Origin: Desulfolinea sp964487745
GTDB lineage: Bacteria > Chloroflexota > Anaerolineae > Anaerolineales > Villigracilaceae
DNA length: 64,000 nucleotides
Direction: 5' to 3'
NCBI GenBank assembly: GCA_964487745.1
Contig: CAZASG010000005.1
Span: forward strand, 62,001-126,000
The notes below the pieces were generated by a model. That model was not told where the DNA came from. It ran no database searches and saw only the letters and a list, made by a program, of their open reading frames with translations. A program made the position numbers and the translations under genes. Position 1 is the first letter of the stretch. Each line of letters starts with the position of its first letter. This document shows positions 49,058-58,038 of this stretch, piece after piece.

Positions 49058-51613
49058 ATGAGTGCATCACGGTGGCATAATAATATTGCCGACTGGTTTG
49101 ATTGGATTTGGGAAAACGACGCTTCTCTTATGGAATACCTATTGCCTTCACTTTTTGCAGATTTAAAGAAAAATACCGATGAAGATTCTTCGGGCGATTC
49201 CCGATTGCGGGATGCCGAAATGCCGGATACATTGCCTATCTTGCCGCTGCGCGGGGTGGTTGTCTACCCGCAGACCGCCGTCCCGTTGACGATCGGTCAA
49301 CCGCGATCTATTAAATTGGTCGACGACATCCTGGCAGGGGATAAGCTGGTGGGCTTGGTTGCCAGCCGCAACCCCGAGATGGAAGAACCGGGCCCCGAAG
49401 ATCTCTACACGGTTGGCACGATTGCTACCGTTCATCGATTGCTGCGTGCGCCCGATGGCACCATCCGCTTGCTGGTGCAGGGGCTCGAACGCTTCCGCCT
49501 TGGCGAGATGATCGAGACCGAGCCTTACTTGAAAGCCAAAATTCACCTTGCGCCGGAAATCGAAGAGACCGGCTTGCAAGTGGACGCTTTGGCACGCAAT
49601 GCCCGTGACCAATTTGGGCAGATCGCTGAATTGATCCCGTCCTTCCCTGATGAGTTGATCAGTTCGATTGCAGCTCTCATTGACCCGCTTGAAACGGTTT
49701 ATACCATTGCCAACTTCCAGCGTATGGAATTGGACGATGCACAGGAAATCCTGGATATCGATTCGGTTGAATCCAAGCTGCGTAAGTTGGTTGGTATTTT
49801 GGTACGTGAGAATCAGGTTTTGCAGCTTGGACAAAAAATCCAGAACGAAGCCCGCGGCGAGATCGAAAAAGTTCAACGTGAATATTTTCTGCGCGAGCAG
49901 TTGAAGGCGATTCAAAAAGAGCTTGGTGAGCGTGACGAACAGGCGGTCGAAGTTGAAGAATTTCGTCAAAAGATCGCTGACGCGAAAATGAGCGAAGAGG
50001 CGGAGAAGCAAGCCCTTCATGAGCTGGATCGTATGTCTCGTCTACCGAGTGCAGCAGCTGAGTATGGTGTTATTCGCACTTATCTCGATTGGCTGGTCTC
50101 CTTGCCCTGGTCGAAGGGGACTGACGATAATCTTGATATCACCCATGCCCGAGATGTTCTGAACAAGGATCATTACGGATTGGAAGATGTCAAAGAACGT
50201 ATTTTGGAATTTCTTGCCATTCGTGGACTGCGTCTTCAGCGTGAGGGCACTCTTCAAAAGAGCACAGATAGGATCCGTCGCGAACGCGAGGGTGTCATTT
50301 TATGCTTTGCAGGTCCTCCGGGGGTTGGTAAAACTTCATTAGGGCGCTCGATTGCCCACGCGATGGGGCGTGAGTTCATCCGCATTTCGCTTGGCGGCGT
50401 GCGCGACGAAGCGGAGATTCGCGGGCATCGCCGCACTTATATAGGTGCCCTGCCCGGGCGTATCCTGCAAGCCCTGCGTCGTGCTGAGACGAAAAACCCT
50501 GTCTTCATGCTGGATGAGATCGATAAACTTTCCGCCAGCTTCCAGGGGAACCCTGCCTCGGCGCTGCTCGAAGTCCTTGACCCTGAACAAAATTCAGAAT
50601 TTCGCGATCATTACCTTGAAGTGGCTTTCGATCTTTCACAAGTCATGTTTATTACGACCGCGAATACCCTTAGCACTATCCCGCGTCCACTTTTAGATCG
50701 TATGGAAGTGATCCATCTTTCTGGTTACACTGAGCAGGAGAAAATCCAGATCGCGAAGGGTTATCTGATCCCGCGCCAGATCATGGAGAATAGCCTCTAT
50801 AAAAAAGAAGCCCGTTTTACGGTCGCTAGCCTACGGAAGATCATTAATCAATATACGCGCGAAGCCGGTGTCCGCAGCCTCGAGCGCCAGATCGGTTCGA
50901 TCTGCCGCAAGATCGGTACTCTGATCACCGAAGGAAAGGAATATGACCCGAAGGTTACACCAGAAGCTGTTGAGGAATATCTCGATCATCCCCTTTATCT
51001 GGATGCGGAAGATCTGAAAAAACGCGTCTCTATTCCGGGCGTGGCGGCAGGTTTAGCATGGACGAGCTACGGCGGCAATGTTCTCTTTGTGGAAGCGACC
51101 AGCATGACAGGCGCAAAGGGTTTTCAGATCACTGGCTCTTTGGGCAGCGTCATGCAAGAGTCTGCGCGCGCGGGTCTCTCTTATGTCCGCTCGCACGCGG
51201 ATGAACTGGGTATCGAAGCTGATTTTTATGAGAAGCAGGATATTCACCTCCACGTCCCTGCCGGGGCACAGCGCAAGGATGGGCCTTCGGCAGGCGTGAC
51301 CATGATCACAGCTCTCGTTTCTCTTCTTTCTAGACGTAAAGTGAAAAAAGAGGTCGGCATGACAGGCGAGATCACCCTGCGTGGACGCGTCTTGCCTATT
51401 GGCGGCTTGAAAGAAAAAGTCCTCGCAGCGCATCGTTTTGGTCTGCGAACCATCATCCTGCCAAAACGGAATGAAGTTGACCTCGATGACATCCCTAATG
51501 AGGTCAAAAAAGTGATGACCTTTATCCCGGTTGAAACTGTAGACGAAGTCCTCGAAGCTGCTCTGGAGAAAAGGGTTTCCAGAAAAAAGAAGATAACAAA
51601 GAAAAGCGAGTAG
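49058..51613 (+). CDS. lon: ATP-dependent protease Lon
   Basis: An 851-residue protease. An unusual Trp-rich extension of about 55 residues (WHNNIADWFDWIWENDASL) precedes the normal start of the Lon N-domain (LPILPLRGVVVYPQTAVPL). The AAA module has Walker A GPPGVGKTSLG and Walker B FMLDEIDKLSASFQG. The protease domain has catalytic Ser in RKDGPSAGVTM (near 744) and Lys in GGLKEKVLAAHR. It degrades misfolded and regulatory proteins. The gene follows hsp20 and precedes a response regulator. Confidence 0.96.
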   Translation: MSASRWHNNIADWFDWIWENDASLMEYLLPSLFADLKKNTDEDSSGDSRLRDAEMPDTLPILPLRGVVVYPQTAVPLTIGQPRSIKLVDDILAGDKLVGLVASRNPEMEEPGPEDLYTVGTIATVHRLLRAPDGTIRLLVQGLERFRLGEMIETEPYLKAKIHLAPEIEETGLQVDALARNARDQFGQIAELIPSFPDELISSIAALIDPLETVYTIANFQRMELDDAQEILDIDSVESKLRKLVGILVRENQVLQLGQKIQNEARGEIEKVQREYFLREQLKAIQKELGERDEQAVEVEEFRQKIADAKMSEEAEKQALHELDRMSRLPSAAAEYGVIRTYLDWLVSLPWSKGTDDNLDITHARDVLNKDHYGLEDVKERILEFLAIRGLRLQREGTLQKSTDRIRREREGVILCFAGPPGVGKTSLGRSIAHAMGREFIRISLGGVRDEAEIRGHRRTYIGALPGRILQALRRAETKNPVFMLDEIDKLSASFQGNPASALLEVLDPEQNSEFRDHYLEVAFDLSQVMFITTANTLSTIPRPLLDRMEVIHLSGYTEQEKIQIAKGYLIPRQIMENSLYKKEARFTVASLRKIINQYTREAGVRSLERQIGSICRKIGTLITEGKEYDPKVTPEAVEEYLDHPLYLDAEDLKKRVSIPGVAAGLAWTSYGGNVLFVEATSMTGAKGFQITGSLGSVMQESARAGLSYVRSHADELGIEADFYEKQDIHLHVPAGAQRKDGPSAGVTMITALVSLLSRRKVKKEVGMTGEITLRGRVLPIGGLKEKVLAAHRFGLRTIILPKRNEVDLDDIPNEVKKVMTFIPVETVDEVLEAALEKRVSRKKKITKKSE

Positions 51614-51618
51614 CAATA

Positions 51619-51975
51619 ATGCCTAAAGTATTTTTAGCGGAAGATGACGAAACCATGGTCACCTTGTTAAAAACATTATTGGAGATCGAAGGTTTTGAAG
51701 TCGTCAATGTAGATGTCTCCTCGGGAGATTTATTACCCTTGCTCAAAAACGACGTTCCGGAAATTTTATTGTTGGATGTGAACCTGCCCGGGCAAAATGG
51801 CTTGGAAATCGTCCGCGAAATGCGTCAGAATAACCTTTTTGCGAACACGCGTATTGTCATGGCTTCGGGGATGAGTCTTGAAAAAGAATGCCTCGAAAGC
51901 GGTGCTGACGATTTTCTGCTCAAGCCCTATATGCCTGATGCCTTGATTGATGTGTTAAAAAAATACGTTAATTAG
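51619..51975 (+). CDS. Single-domain response regulator (CheY-like)
   Basis: A 118-residue receiver domain: acidic pair in LAEDDETMVT, phospho-acceptor in EILLLDVNLPGQNG, IVMASGMS with the serine at the Thr/Ser position, and conserved lysine in FLLKPYMPD. There is no output domain. It lies 5 bases after lon and abuts a GNAT gene. No kinase partner is adjacent. Confidence 0.92.
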   Translation: MPKVFLAEDDETMVTLLKTLLEIEGFEVVNVDVSSGDLLPLLKNDVPEILLLDVNLPGQNGLEIVREMRQNNLFANTRIVMASGMSLEKECLESGADDFLLKPYMPDALIDVLKKYVN

Positions 51976-52404
51976 ATGACTGTCACGATCCGCCCTTTTT
52001 CATTTTCTAAGGATTATGATGCTGTCTACGATCTTTGGGAAAATGCCGGAGAGGGGATTCATCTTCGACGTTCCGATTCCCCTGAAGAGATCAAAAAGAA
52101 ACTCGCTCGTGACCCGGATCTGTTCCTCGTTGCCGAGGCGGATGGTTCGGTCCTCGGCACAGTGATGGGCGGCTTCGACGGTCGACGGGGTATGATGTAT
52201 CATCTCGCTGTGGCTGTTGAACATCGCTGCAAGGGGATTGCCAACCTCCTTGTTGATGCTCTTGAAGAAGGTTTACGAGCAAAGGGATGTATTCGTTACT
52301 ACTTGCTGGTGACCAAAGATAACGATGAAGCAATTCAGTTCTACCAGTCCCGTGGATGGGAGAATATGAATGATCTTCACGCATTTGCGAAAAATTTGGA
52401 TTAG
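51976..52404 (+). CDS. GNAT family acetyltransferase
   Basis: A 142-residue acetyltransferase beginning directly after the preceding stop. The acetyl-CoA motif is HLAVAVEHRCKGIANLL, preceded by the strand LGTVMGGFDGRRG and followed by YYLLVTKDNDEAIQFYQSRG. It resembles YpeA-type proteins. The substrate is unknown. Confidence 0.9.
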   Translation: MTVTIRPFSFSKDYDAVYDLWENAGEGIHLRRSDSPEEIKKKLARDPDLFLVAEADGSVLGTVMGGFDGRRGMMYHLAVAVEHRCKGIANLLVDALEEGLRAKGCIRYYLLVTKDNDEAIQFYQSRGWENMNDLHAFAKNLD

Positions 52405-52408
52405 ATAA

Positions 52409-52903
52409 ATGAACATCCGTATTGGAATACTTACTATTTCTGACCGTTCTTTCCGTGGCGAACGAGATGATGCCTCTGGCCCCGTCTTGGTCGAGATGGC
52501 AAAGAAGCAAGACTGGAGTGTGGTTGAAACCCTCATCGTTCCCGATGAGGTGGATGTCTTGCGTGACACACTCATTCTCTGGGCAGACAGCGGCGATATG
52601 GATATTATCTTGACCACAGGCGGCACTGGATTTGCTCCTCGCGATATCACGCCTGAAGCCACACGTTCTGTTGCAGATAAACTCGCTCCTGGACTAACAG
52701 AAGCCATGCGCGCTGAAAGCCTGAAGGTCACGCCGCATGCTATGCTCTCGCGCTCTGTGACGGGGATTCGTGGGCGAGCGCTCATCGTCAATTTACCAGG
52801 CAGTCCCAAGGCGGCGCGTGAAAATTTGGAGGTCGTTTTGCCTGTACTAGAGCACGCTGTGCAATTACTGAGGGAAGACGAAAGCGCTGAGGCAAGTCAC
52901 TAA
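52409..52903 (+). CDS. Molybdenum cofactor biosynthesis protein MogA/MoaB
   Basis: A 164-residue protein of the MoCF-binding fold. IGILTISDRSFRGERDDASG opens it, followed by LTTGGTGFAPRDITPEAT and the later LSRSVTGIRGRALIVNLPGS. It adenylates molybdopterin before molybdate insertion. MogA and MoaB cannot be told apart with certainty. No other cofactor gene is in the window. Confidence 0.93.
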   Translation: MNIRIGILTISDRSFRGERDDASGPVLVEMAKKQDWSVVETLIVPDEVDVLRDTLILWADSGDMDIILTTGGTGFAPRDITPEATRSVADKLAPGLTEAMRAESLKVTPHAMLSRSVTGIRGRALIVNLPGSPKAARENLEVVLPVLEHAVQLLREDESAEASH

Positions 52904-52954
52904 ATCCTGATATAATCCCGCTGTTAGAAATTTATACTTGAAAGGTTATTTTTT

Positions 52955-53512
52955 ATGAAAGACGCAAATGAACTTCGCAAAGGCGTGATCTTTGAACTCG
53001 ATGGTGATCTTTATAAAGTAAAAGATTATCACCATAATAAAACTGCACGTGGTGGAGCGACAATCCGCATTAAGGCACAGAATATGCGCAGCGGCGCCAA
53101 TATTGAACGCACTTTTAATTCCGGCGAACGCGTACAGGATATTCGCCTGGATTATCACAAAGTGCAGTACCTTTACAATGATGGTGATTTCTATTACTTC
53201 ATGGACAACAAAACCTACGAACAACCATCTATCAGTGCTACAATGCTTGGCGACCTTGTTGGCTACCTGACTGAAGGCTTGGCTGTCAAACTCACCTTTT
53301 ATGGCGATGAGCCTTTGGATGTTGAATTGCCCACTTCTGTAGAGCTTGAAGTGACGTCAGCTGAAGTTGCTGTACGTGGCGATACCGCCACCGGCGTAAC
53401 GAAAAAGGTGGTTTGCGAAACAGGGCTGGAGGTTCAGGCGCCCAACTTTATCGAGGTCGGCAACAGGATCAAAGTCGACACTCGTACTGGGGAATATCTG
53501 ACCCGCGTCTAA
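52955..53512 (+). CDS. efp: Elongation factor P
   Basis: A 185-residue translation factor that relieves ribosome stalling at polyproline. All three domains are present: the KOW-like domain 1 (1-63), OB domain 2 (66-128, YFMDNKTYEQPSISATMLGD) and OB domain 3 with PNFIEVGNRIKVDTRTGEYL. The tip loop of domain 1 reads NKTARGGAT with arginine at residue 32 instead of the usual lysine loop. TATAAT at 52911 is a possible -10. A terminator follows. Confidence 0.96.
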   Translation: MKDANELRKGVIFELDGDLYKVKDYHHNKTARGGATIRIKAQNMRSGANIERTFNSGERVQDIRLDYHKVQYLYNDGDFYYFMDNKTYEQPSISATMLGDLVGYLTEGLAVKLTFYGDEPLDVELPTSVELEVTSAEVAVRGDTATGVTKKVVCETGLEVQAPNFIEVGNRIKVDTRTGEYLTRV

Positions 53513-53535
53513 TTATTTTTTCACTCAAAAGAGAA

Positions 53536-53560
53536 TGTCCCCGCAAGGGGACAGTTTTTT
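53536..53560 (+). terminator. Terminator after efp
   Basis: TGTCCCC and GGGGACA pair perfectly with a GCAA tetraloop and a T6 run, 24 bases after the efp stop. Confidence 0.9.
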
Positions 53561-53583
53561 ATCAATATCAGGAGGCTTTTTCT

Positions 53584-53919
53584 ATGCGTACCCCCGCAGG
53601 ATTTGAATGCCCTCATTTTTATGGTGATTACCACCGCGGAAGAGACCGCGAAGAATGTCGTCTCTTAGAAGGTTCACAGCCCCCACAAGACTGGGCGCCG
53701 AGTCTTTGCGAGACATGCCCCGTGCCCGGGATATTGCGTGCAAATGCCTGCAAGCATATGCGTTTGAACGCGGAAGTTACTCGTTCGGTTTTTGATCTCT
53801 TTCAGCGCCGTGTGCGTGTAAGCGCTTCTTGCGAAAAGACCTTGCGAGACGTCGCCCAGCCGGAGATCGGTTGTGGCGAATGCCATCCACTGCCGCCTAT
53901 ATTCGAGGTAAAAGAATGA
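53584..53919 (+). CDS. Small cysteine-rich hypothetical protein
   Basis: A 111-residue protein from ATG 53584, which follows AGGAGG by 8 bases. Eight or more cysteines occur in a pattern: ECPHFYGDYHRGRDREECRL, then LCETCPVPGILRANACKHM, and near the end GCGECHPLPP. The arrangement suggests zinc or an iron-sulfur cluster. Family unknown to me. Its stop overlaps the HAD-DinB gene start (ATGA). Confidence 0.82.
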   Translation: MRTPAGFECPHFYGDYHRGRDREECRLLEGSQPPQDWAPSLCETCPVPGILRANACKHMRLNAEVTRSVFDLFQRRVRVSASCEKTLRDVAQPEIGCGECHPLPPIFEVKE

Positions 53920-55109
53920 CCCTGACGCTTCTGCTTGATCTTGACGATACCCTGCTCGACTCGAATATGGATGATTTTATCCCGGTCTATTTTCAGGCGC
54001 TGGGAAAGGAGATGGCATCCTATGTTGACCCAGAGATCATGCTCAAGTATCTTATGGTTGGCACAAATGTGATGCTTGAACACGATAGCCCGGGAGAGAC
54101 TTTGATGGATGTCTTTGATCCCAACTTTTATCCACATCTCAACGCAGGACGAGATGTTCTTGATCCTGCATTGGAGCGATTCTACAATGAAGTTTTCCCG
54201 ACTTTATCCTATCTCACCAAGCCGCGTCCCGAGGCTGTGGAACTGGTCGAGTGGGCGTTCGCACAAGGGTATCGTGTGGCGATCTCCACCAATCCGCTTT
54301 TTCCGCAGGCTGCTGTTCTACACCGTTTGCGCTGGGCAGGTCTAGACCCGGAAAATTATGACTTTGAAGTGATCTCTTCTTTTGAAGGTTTCCACTTCAG
54401 CAAGCCCAATCCCGCTTATTTGGCAGAGGTGCTGGGGCAGATGGGCTGGCCCGAAGGACAGGTTCTTGTCGTTGGTGATGACCCCATTCGAGATATGGTC
54501 GCTGCCGAGGAGATGGGGCTTGCCATGTACTGGATCGCAGATAAAGATGCTCTCCTTCCTGAAGGGCGTGCCCCCATTGCGGGGCAGGGTAGCATCGAGG
54601 AGTTGCGTTCTTGGTTGGAATCTCTCGACGAAGAGATGCTTTTGCCACGATATCAAACCCAAACCGCGATCGTTGCGACAGCGAAGGCGATTCCCGCCGC
54701 GTTGCAAACGCTCCTGGCTGACTTGCCTCCCGAAGCATGGATGCAAAAGCCCGATGCTGATGAGTGGTCGATCGTTGAGGTTTTGGGACATCTCCGCGAT
54801 GTGGAGCGCGAGGTGAATTTGCCCCGCATCCAGCAATTTTTGAAAGAAGAGAATCCCTTTATCACTGCTGATGATACCGATCTCTGGGTTACAGAGCGTG
54901 GTTATGCCAAGCAGAGCGGCAAAGAAACGCTACGTGATTTTGTCGCTGCACGGTTGGAAACAATTGCGATCCTGCAGCACCTAAGTGAAGCTGATTGGCA
55001 GCGCTCGGGGCGTCATGCCATTTTCGGGCCGATCACATTGCAAGAGCAATTGGGTTTTATGGCCGAGCATGATCGGGTACATATTCGACAAATATACAAG
55101 CTTCTCTGA
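53916..55109 (+). CDS. HAD hydrolase fused to a DinB-like domain
   Basis: A 397-residue fusion. Residues 1-235 are a HAD phosphatase (LLLDLDDTLLDSN; motif II VAISTNPLFP; VLVVGDDPIRDMVAAEEMG). Residues about 245-397 match the DinB/YfiT-like four-helix family: DEWSIVEVLGHLRDVEREV, and the C-terminal FMAEHDRVHIRQIYKLL with histidines placed as in metal-binding DinB proteins. ATG 53916 overlaps the preceding stop. The fusion suggests linked hydrolase and thiol-transferase-type roles; the substrate is unknown. Confidence 0.88.
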   Translation: MTLTLLLDLDDTLLDSNMDDFIPVYFQALGKEMASYVDPEIMLKYLMVGTNVMLEHDSPGETLMDVFDPNFYPHLNAGRDVLDPALERFYNEVFPTLSYLTKPRPEAVELVEWAFAQGYRVAISTNPLFPQAAVLHRLRWAGLDPENYDFEVISSFEGFHFSKPNPAYLAEVLGQMGWPEGQVLVVGDDPIRDMVAAEEMGLAMYWIADKDALLPEGRAPIAGQGSIEELRSWLESLDEEMLLPRYQTQTAIVATAKAIPAALQTLLADLPPEAWMQKPDADEWSIVEVLGHLRDVEREVNLPRIQQFLKEENPFITADDTDLWVTERGYAKQSGKETLRDFVAARLETIAILQHLSEADWQRSGRHAIFGPITLQEQLGFMAEHDRVHIRQIYKLL

Positions 55110-55184
55110 TCCGTTTTGATTTTCTGAAGTAAATCAGATAAATCGTATCCCTTTCACAAAAGTTGGGTTATATCCTTCAGACCT

Positions 55185-55215
55185 ATGGGACAAGCATTTG
55201 CTTGTCCCATTTTTA
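55185..55215 (+). terminator. Strong hairpin with T run just before fabF
   Basis: ATGGGACAAGCA (55185-55196) and TGCTTGTCCCAT (55199-55210) are perfectly complementary and followed by TTTTT. It ends only 12 bases before the fabF start. It may end the HAD-DinB transcript or act as an attenuator for the fatty-acid genes. Confidence 0.8.
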
Positions 55216-55226
55216 TAGGAGAAAAA

Positions 55227-56468
55227 ATGCGAAAACGAGTTGTTATCACCGGCTTGGGCGCGATCAGCCCGGTCGGATTGAGTGTAGAAGAAATCTGGGA
55301 CGCGCTGCTGGCGGGGAAGTCGGGCGCTGCACCAATTACCCATTTTGATGCCAGCGACCATAAAACCCACTTTGCAGCAGAAGTGAAAGGTTTTGATGCC
55401 GAAACGCTTTTCGGGCGCCGTGAAGCCCGCCGTATGGATCGCTACTCCCAATTTGCGTTAGCAGCCGCTCAACAAGCGGTAGCGAATGCAAAATTAGAGA
55501 TCGCCAATGATAATCGTGACAGGATCGGTGCGCTCATTGGCACTGGTATTGGCGGGATCGGGACGTTGCTCGAGCAGGCTGATTTGATGCAGAAACGGGA
55601 CGCATCGCGCGTGAGCCCCTTCTTGATTCCGATGATGTTAGCGGATACTGCTCCTGGCATGATCGCCATAAACCTGGGTGTGCGGGGTCCCAATATGTCG
55701 GTGGTGACCGCCTGTGCAACGGGTTCCAACGCCCTCGGTGAAGCTGCGGAGATCATTCGACGCGGCAGCGCAGATGTGATGATCACTGGTGGAGGCGAGG
55801 CGGCAATTGTCAAGTTGACGATGGCAGGCATGAACTCGATGGGCGCACTCTCCACTCGAAACGATGACCCGACCAAAGCCTCACGTCCTTTTGACGCAAA
55901 TCGTGATGGCTTTTTAATGGGGGAAGGAGCGGCTGTGCTTATCCTTGAATCGCTTGAGCATGCTCAAGCACGTGGTGCGAATGTTTTGGCCGAGGTTTCC
56001 GGTTACGGCACCACCGATGATGCTTACCATATTTCTGCACCTGCGGAGGGGGGCGAGGGGGCTGCACTTTGTATGCAACTCGCGTTAGAAAACGCGGGAT
56101 TAACGGTGGATGATATTGGCTATATCAATGCTCATGGTACGAGCACCAAACTCAATGACAAGGGCGAAACGGCAGCCATCAAGACTGTTTTTAGTGAGCG
56201 TGCTTATCAGATCCCGGTTTCATCCACCAAGTCGATGACAGGGCATTTGTTGGGCGCATCCGGCGCATTGGAAGCCTTGATCTGCACAAAAGCTTTGAAC
56301 GAGGGCATTCTTCCACCCACGATCAATTACGAAACCCCTGACCCTGAATGTGATCTGGATTATGTTCCGAACAAGCCACGCAAAGCGCAAGTGAAACACG
56401 CGCTCTCGAATTCTTTCGGTTTTGGCGGGCATAACGCAACTGTGATCATTAGTCGTTACGAGGCATAA
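55227..56468 (+). CDS. fabF: Beta-ketoacyl-ACP synthase II
   Basis: A 413-residue condensing enzyme of fatty-acid elongation. The catalytic triad is clear: Cys163 in VTACATGSNA, His in YINAHGTSTKLND and His in KSMTGHLLGASG; the C-terminal SNSFGFGGHNATV loop is also present. The start at 55227 has AGGAG 6 bases upstream. An upstream in-frame ATG at 55185 lies within the hairpin and is unlikely. fabH follows by one base. Confidence 0.95.
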   Translation: MRKRVVITGLGAISPVGLSVEEIWDALLAGKSGAAPITHFDASDHKTHFAAEVKGFDAETLFGRREARRMDRYSQFALAAAQQAVANAKLEIANDNRDRIGALIGTGIGGIGTLLEQADLMQKRDASRVSPFLIPMMLADTAPGMIAINLGVRGPNMSVVTACATGSNALGEAAEIIRRGSADVMITGGGEAAIVKLTMAGMNSMGALSTRNDDPTKASRPFDANRDGFLMGEGAAVLILESLEHAQARGANVLAEVSGYGTTDDAYHISAPAEGGEGAALCMQLALENAGLTVDDIGYINAHGTSTKLNDKGETAAIKTVFSERAYQIPVSSTKSMTGHLLGASGALEALICTKALNEGILPPTINYETPDPECDLDYVPNKPRKAQVKHALSNSFGFGGHNATVIISRYEA

Positions 56469-56469
56469 A

Positions 56470-57585
56470 ATGGCTTACGCACATATAACTGGCTGGGGGA
56501 TGGCTGTTCCTGAAAAAGTTCTTACAAATGATGATCTGACTAAAATGGTCGATACAAATGATGAGTGGATCCGGACAAGGACAGGGATTCAGGAACGACG
56601 CATTGCCAGCGATGAAGAATCGTCTGCAACACTGGCGGTAGATGCCTCTTTGCGGGCTCTTCAGGTGGCGAACCTGAAACCAACTGAGTTGGATTTGGTG
56701 ATCGTTTCCAGTTCCTCACCCGAGCATATTTTCCCCTCGACAGCGTCGCTCGTGCAAGATCGGATCGGTGCGGTGAATGCAGGCGCTTTTGACCTTTCGG
56801 CTGCCTGCACAGGCTTTATCTATGCCTTGAATATGGGAGCGCAGTCTATTCGGAGTGGTTCTGTGAAGAATGTGCTTGTGCTGGGAGCGGAGACCTTATC
56901 CCGATTTGTGGATTGGACCGACCGCAATACTTGCATCCTTTTTGGGGATGGGGCAGGCGCTTTTGTTCTGCAAGCCACGGAACAACCGGGTGGTGTTCTT
57001 TCTTCAGTTTTGCATTCAGATGGTTCTGGCGGCGACTTACTTAGTCTGCCTGCTGGTGGCAGTAAGCAGCCGACCAATTCCGCGACTGTTCGTGATGGCT
57101 TGCATTTTATTAAGATGGACGGCAAAGGTGTTTTTCGCTTTGCGACACGCGTAATGGCGCGCGCTACAAAAGAAGCACTGGAAAAAGCTGGTCTGGAACT
57201 GGAAGACCTTGATCTGGTTGTGCCGCATCAGGCAAATATGCGCATCATTGACGCAGCCGCACGCGGCTTGAAAATGCCCATGGAAAAGTTCATGGTCAAT
57301 CTGGATCGCTATGGTAATACATCCACGGCGTCGATCCCAATCGCGACGGTGGAAGCCTTTGAGAGCGGACGCATCAATCCCGGCGACACGGTTGTCTTCG
57401 TGGGTTTTGGCGCGGGGCTGACTTGGGGAGCTCTCGCTGCCGAGTGGAGTGGACCGCTTCCCTCCGAGCGCAAGATCCGCCCGGAACTCTATCGCTTCCT
57501 GGCACGCATCCGTTCCTTCATTTTGCGTATCATGCGCATTATCGAAGGTCTCCTCTGGGGACGCTACGGGCGCAGAAAAAAATAA
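56470..57585 (+). CDS. fabH: Beta-ketoacyl-ACP synthase III
   Basis: A 371-residue initiating condensing enzyme. Catalytic Cys113 is in LSAACTGFIYAL, His in LVVPHQANMRI and Asn in DRYGNTSTASIP; the N-terminus WIRTRTGIQERRIA is typical. It condenses acetyl-CoA (or branched acyl-CoA) with malonyl-ACP. About 45 residues beyond the usual end form a basic helix (ELYRFLARIRSFILRIMRII) that might touch the membrane. A terminator follows. Confidence 0.95.
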   Translation: MAYAHITGWGMAVPEKVLTNDDLTKMVDTNDEWIRTRTGIQERRIASDEESSATLAVDASLRALQVANLKPTELDLVIVSSSSPEHIFPSTASLVQDRIGAVNAGAFDLSAACTGFIYALNMGAQSIRSGSVKNVLVLGAETLSRFVDWTDRNTCILFGDGAGAFVLQATEQPGGVLSSVLHSDGSGGDLLSLPAGGSKQPTNSATVRDGLHFIKMDGKGVFRFATRVMARATKEALEKAGLELEDLDLVVPHQANMRIIDAAARGLKMPMEKFMVNLDRYGNTSTASIPIATVEAFESGRINPGDTVVFVGFGAGLTWGALAAEWSGPLPSERKIRPELYRFLARIRSFILRIMRIIEGLLWGRYGRRKK

Positions 57586-57602
57586 GAATATTCCAAGAAT
57601 TA

Positions 57603-57636
57603 AAAGTCACCCTTCTTGTAACAAGGGTGACTTTTT
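57603..57636 (+). terminator. Terminator after fabH
   Basis: AAAGTCACCCTT and AAGGGTGACTTT form a perfect 12-base stem with an 8-base loop and a T5 tail. Confidence 0.92.
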
Positions 57637-57741
57637 GTGACGGTCAGGTTATTTAGCAATAATTTTACACCGCCTCGATACCTCTTCATCACTTTGTAGT
57701 AAAATGAACACAGTTGCAGAAACTGCGTTTAGGAGAAATCT

Positions 57742-57933
57742 ATGTTTACCAAATTTGGTGTTCCAGAACTATTAATTATCTTAGTGATCGTCCTGCTTCT
57801 TTTTGGCCCTGGACGTCTTGGCAAAATTGCTGGCGAGTTGGGTACGGGAATTCGTAATTTCCGTGAAGGCTTGAATGAAGGCAAGGAAGATAAAGAGGAA
57901 GAGGCGCCCGTCGAGGAAACAGAGAAAGAATAA
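57742..57933 (+). CDS. tatA: Sec-independent translocase protein TatA
   Basis: A 63-residue protein: one transmembrane helix (about 8-22) followed by the family motif FGPGRLGKIAGELGTGIRNF and an acidic tail (KEDKEEEAPVEE). It forms the pore of the Tat system with TatC, which is not in the window. GGAG precedes the ATG. The Tat substrate at 23918 would use it. Confidence 0.95.
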   Translation: MFTKFGVPELLIILVIVLLLFGPGRLGKIAGELGTGIRNFREGLNEGKEDKEEEAPVEETEKE

Positions 57934-57952
57934 TCAAAACATCGATGTTATG

Positions 57953-57987
57953 AAAAGAGCTCCCTGAGAATCAGGGAGCTCTTTTTT
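57953..57987 (+). terminator. Terminator after tatA
   Basis: AAAAGAGCTCCCTGA and TCAGGGAGCTCTTTT form a perfect 15-base stem with a GAA loop and a T6 run. Confidence 0.93.
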
Positions 57988-58038
57988 GACTAGGGTGTAG
58001 TTTCAATCCTGACGAGGCTTTTTGATGAAGAAGAAAAA

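Noticed and set aside
49163..50020. 285-residue minus-strand ORF inside lon
   Set aside because: It overlaps the conserved Lon N-domain completely and has no recognisable features.
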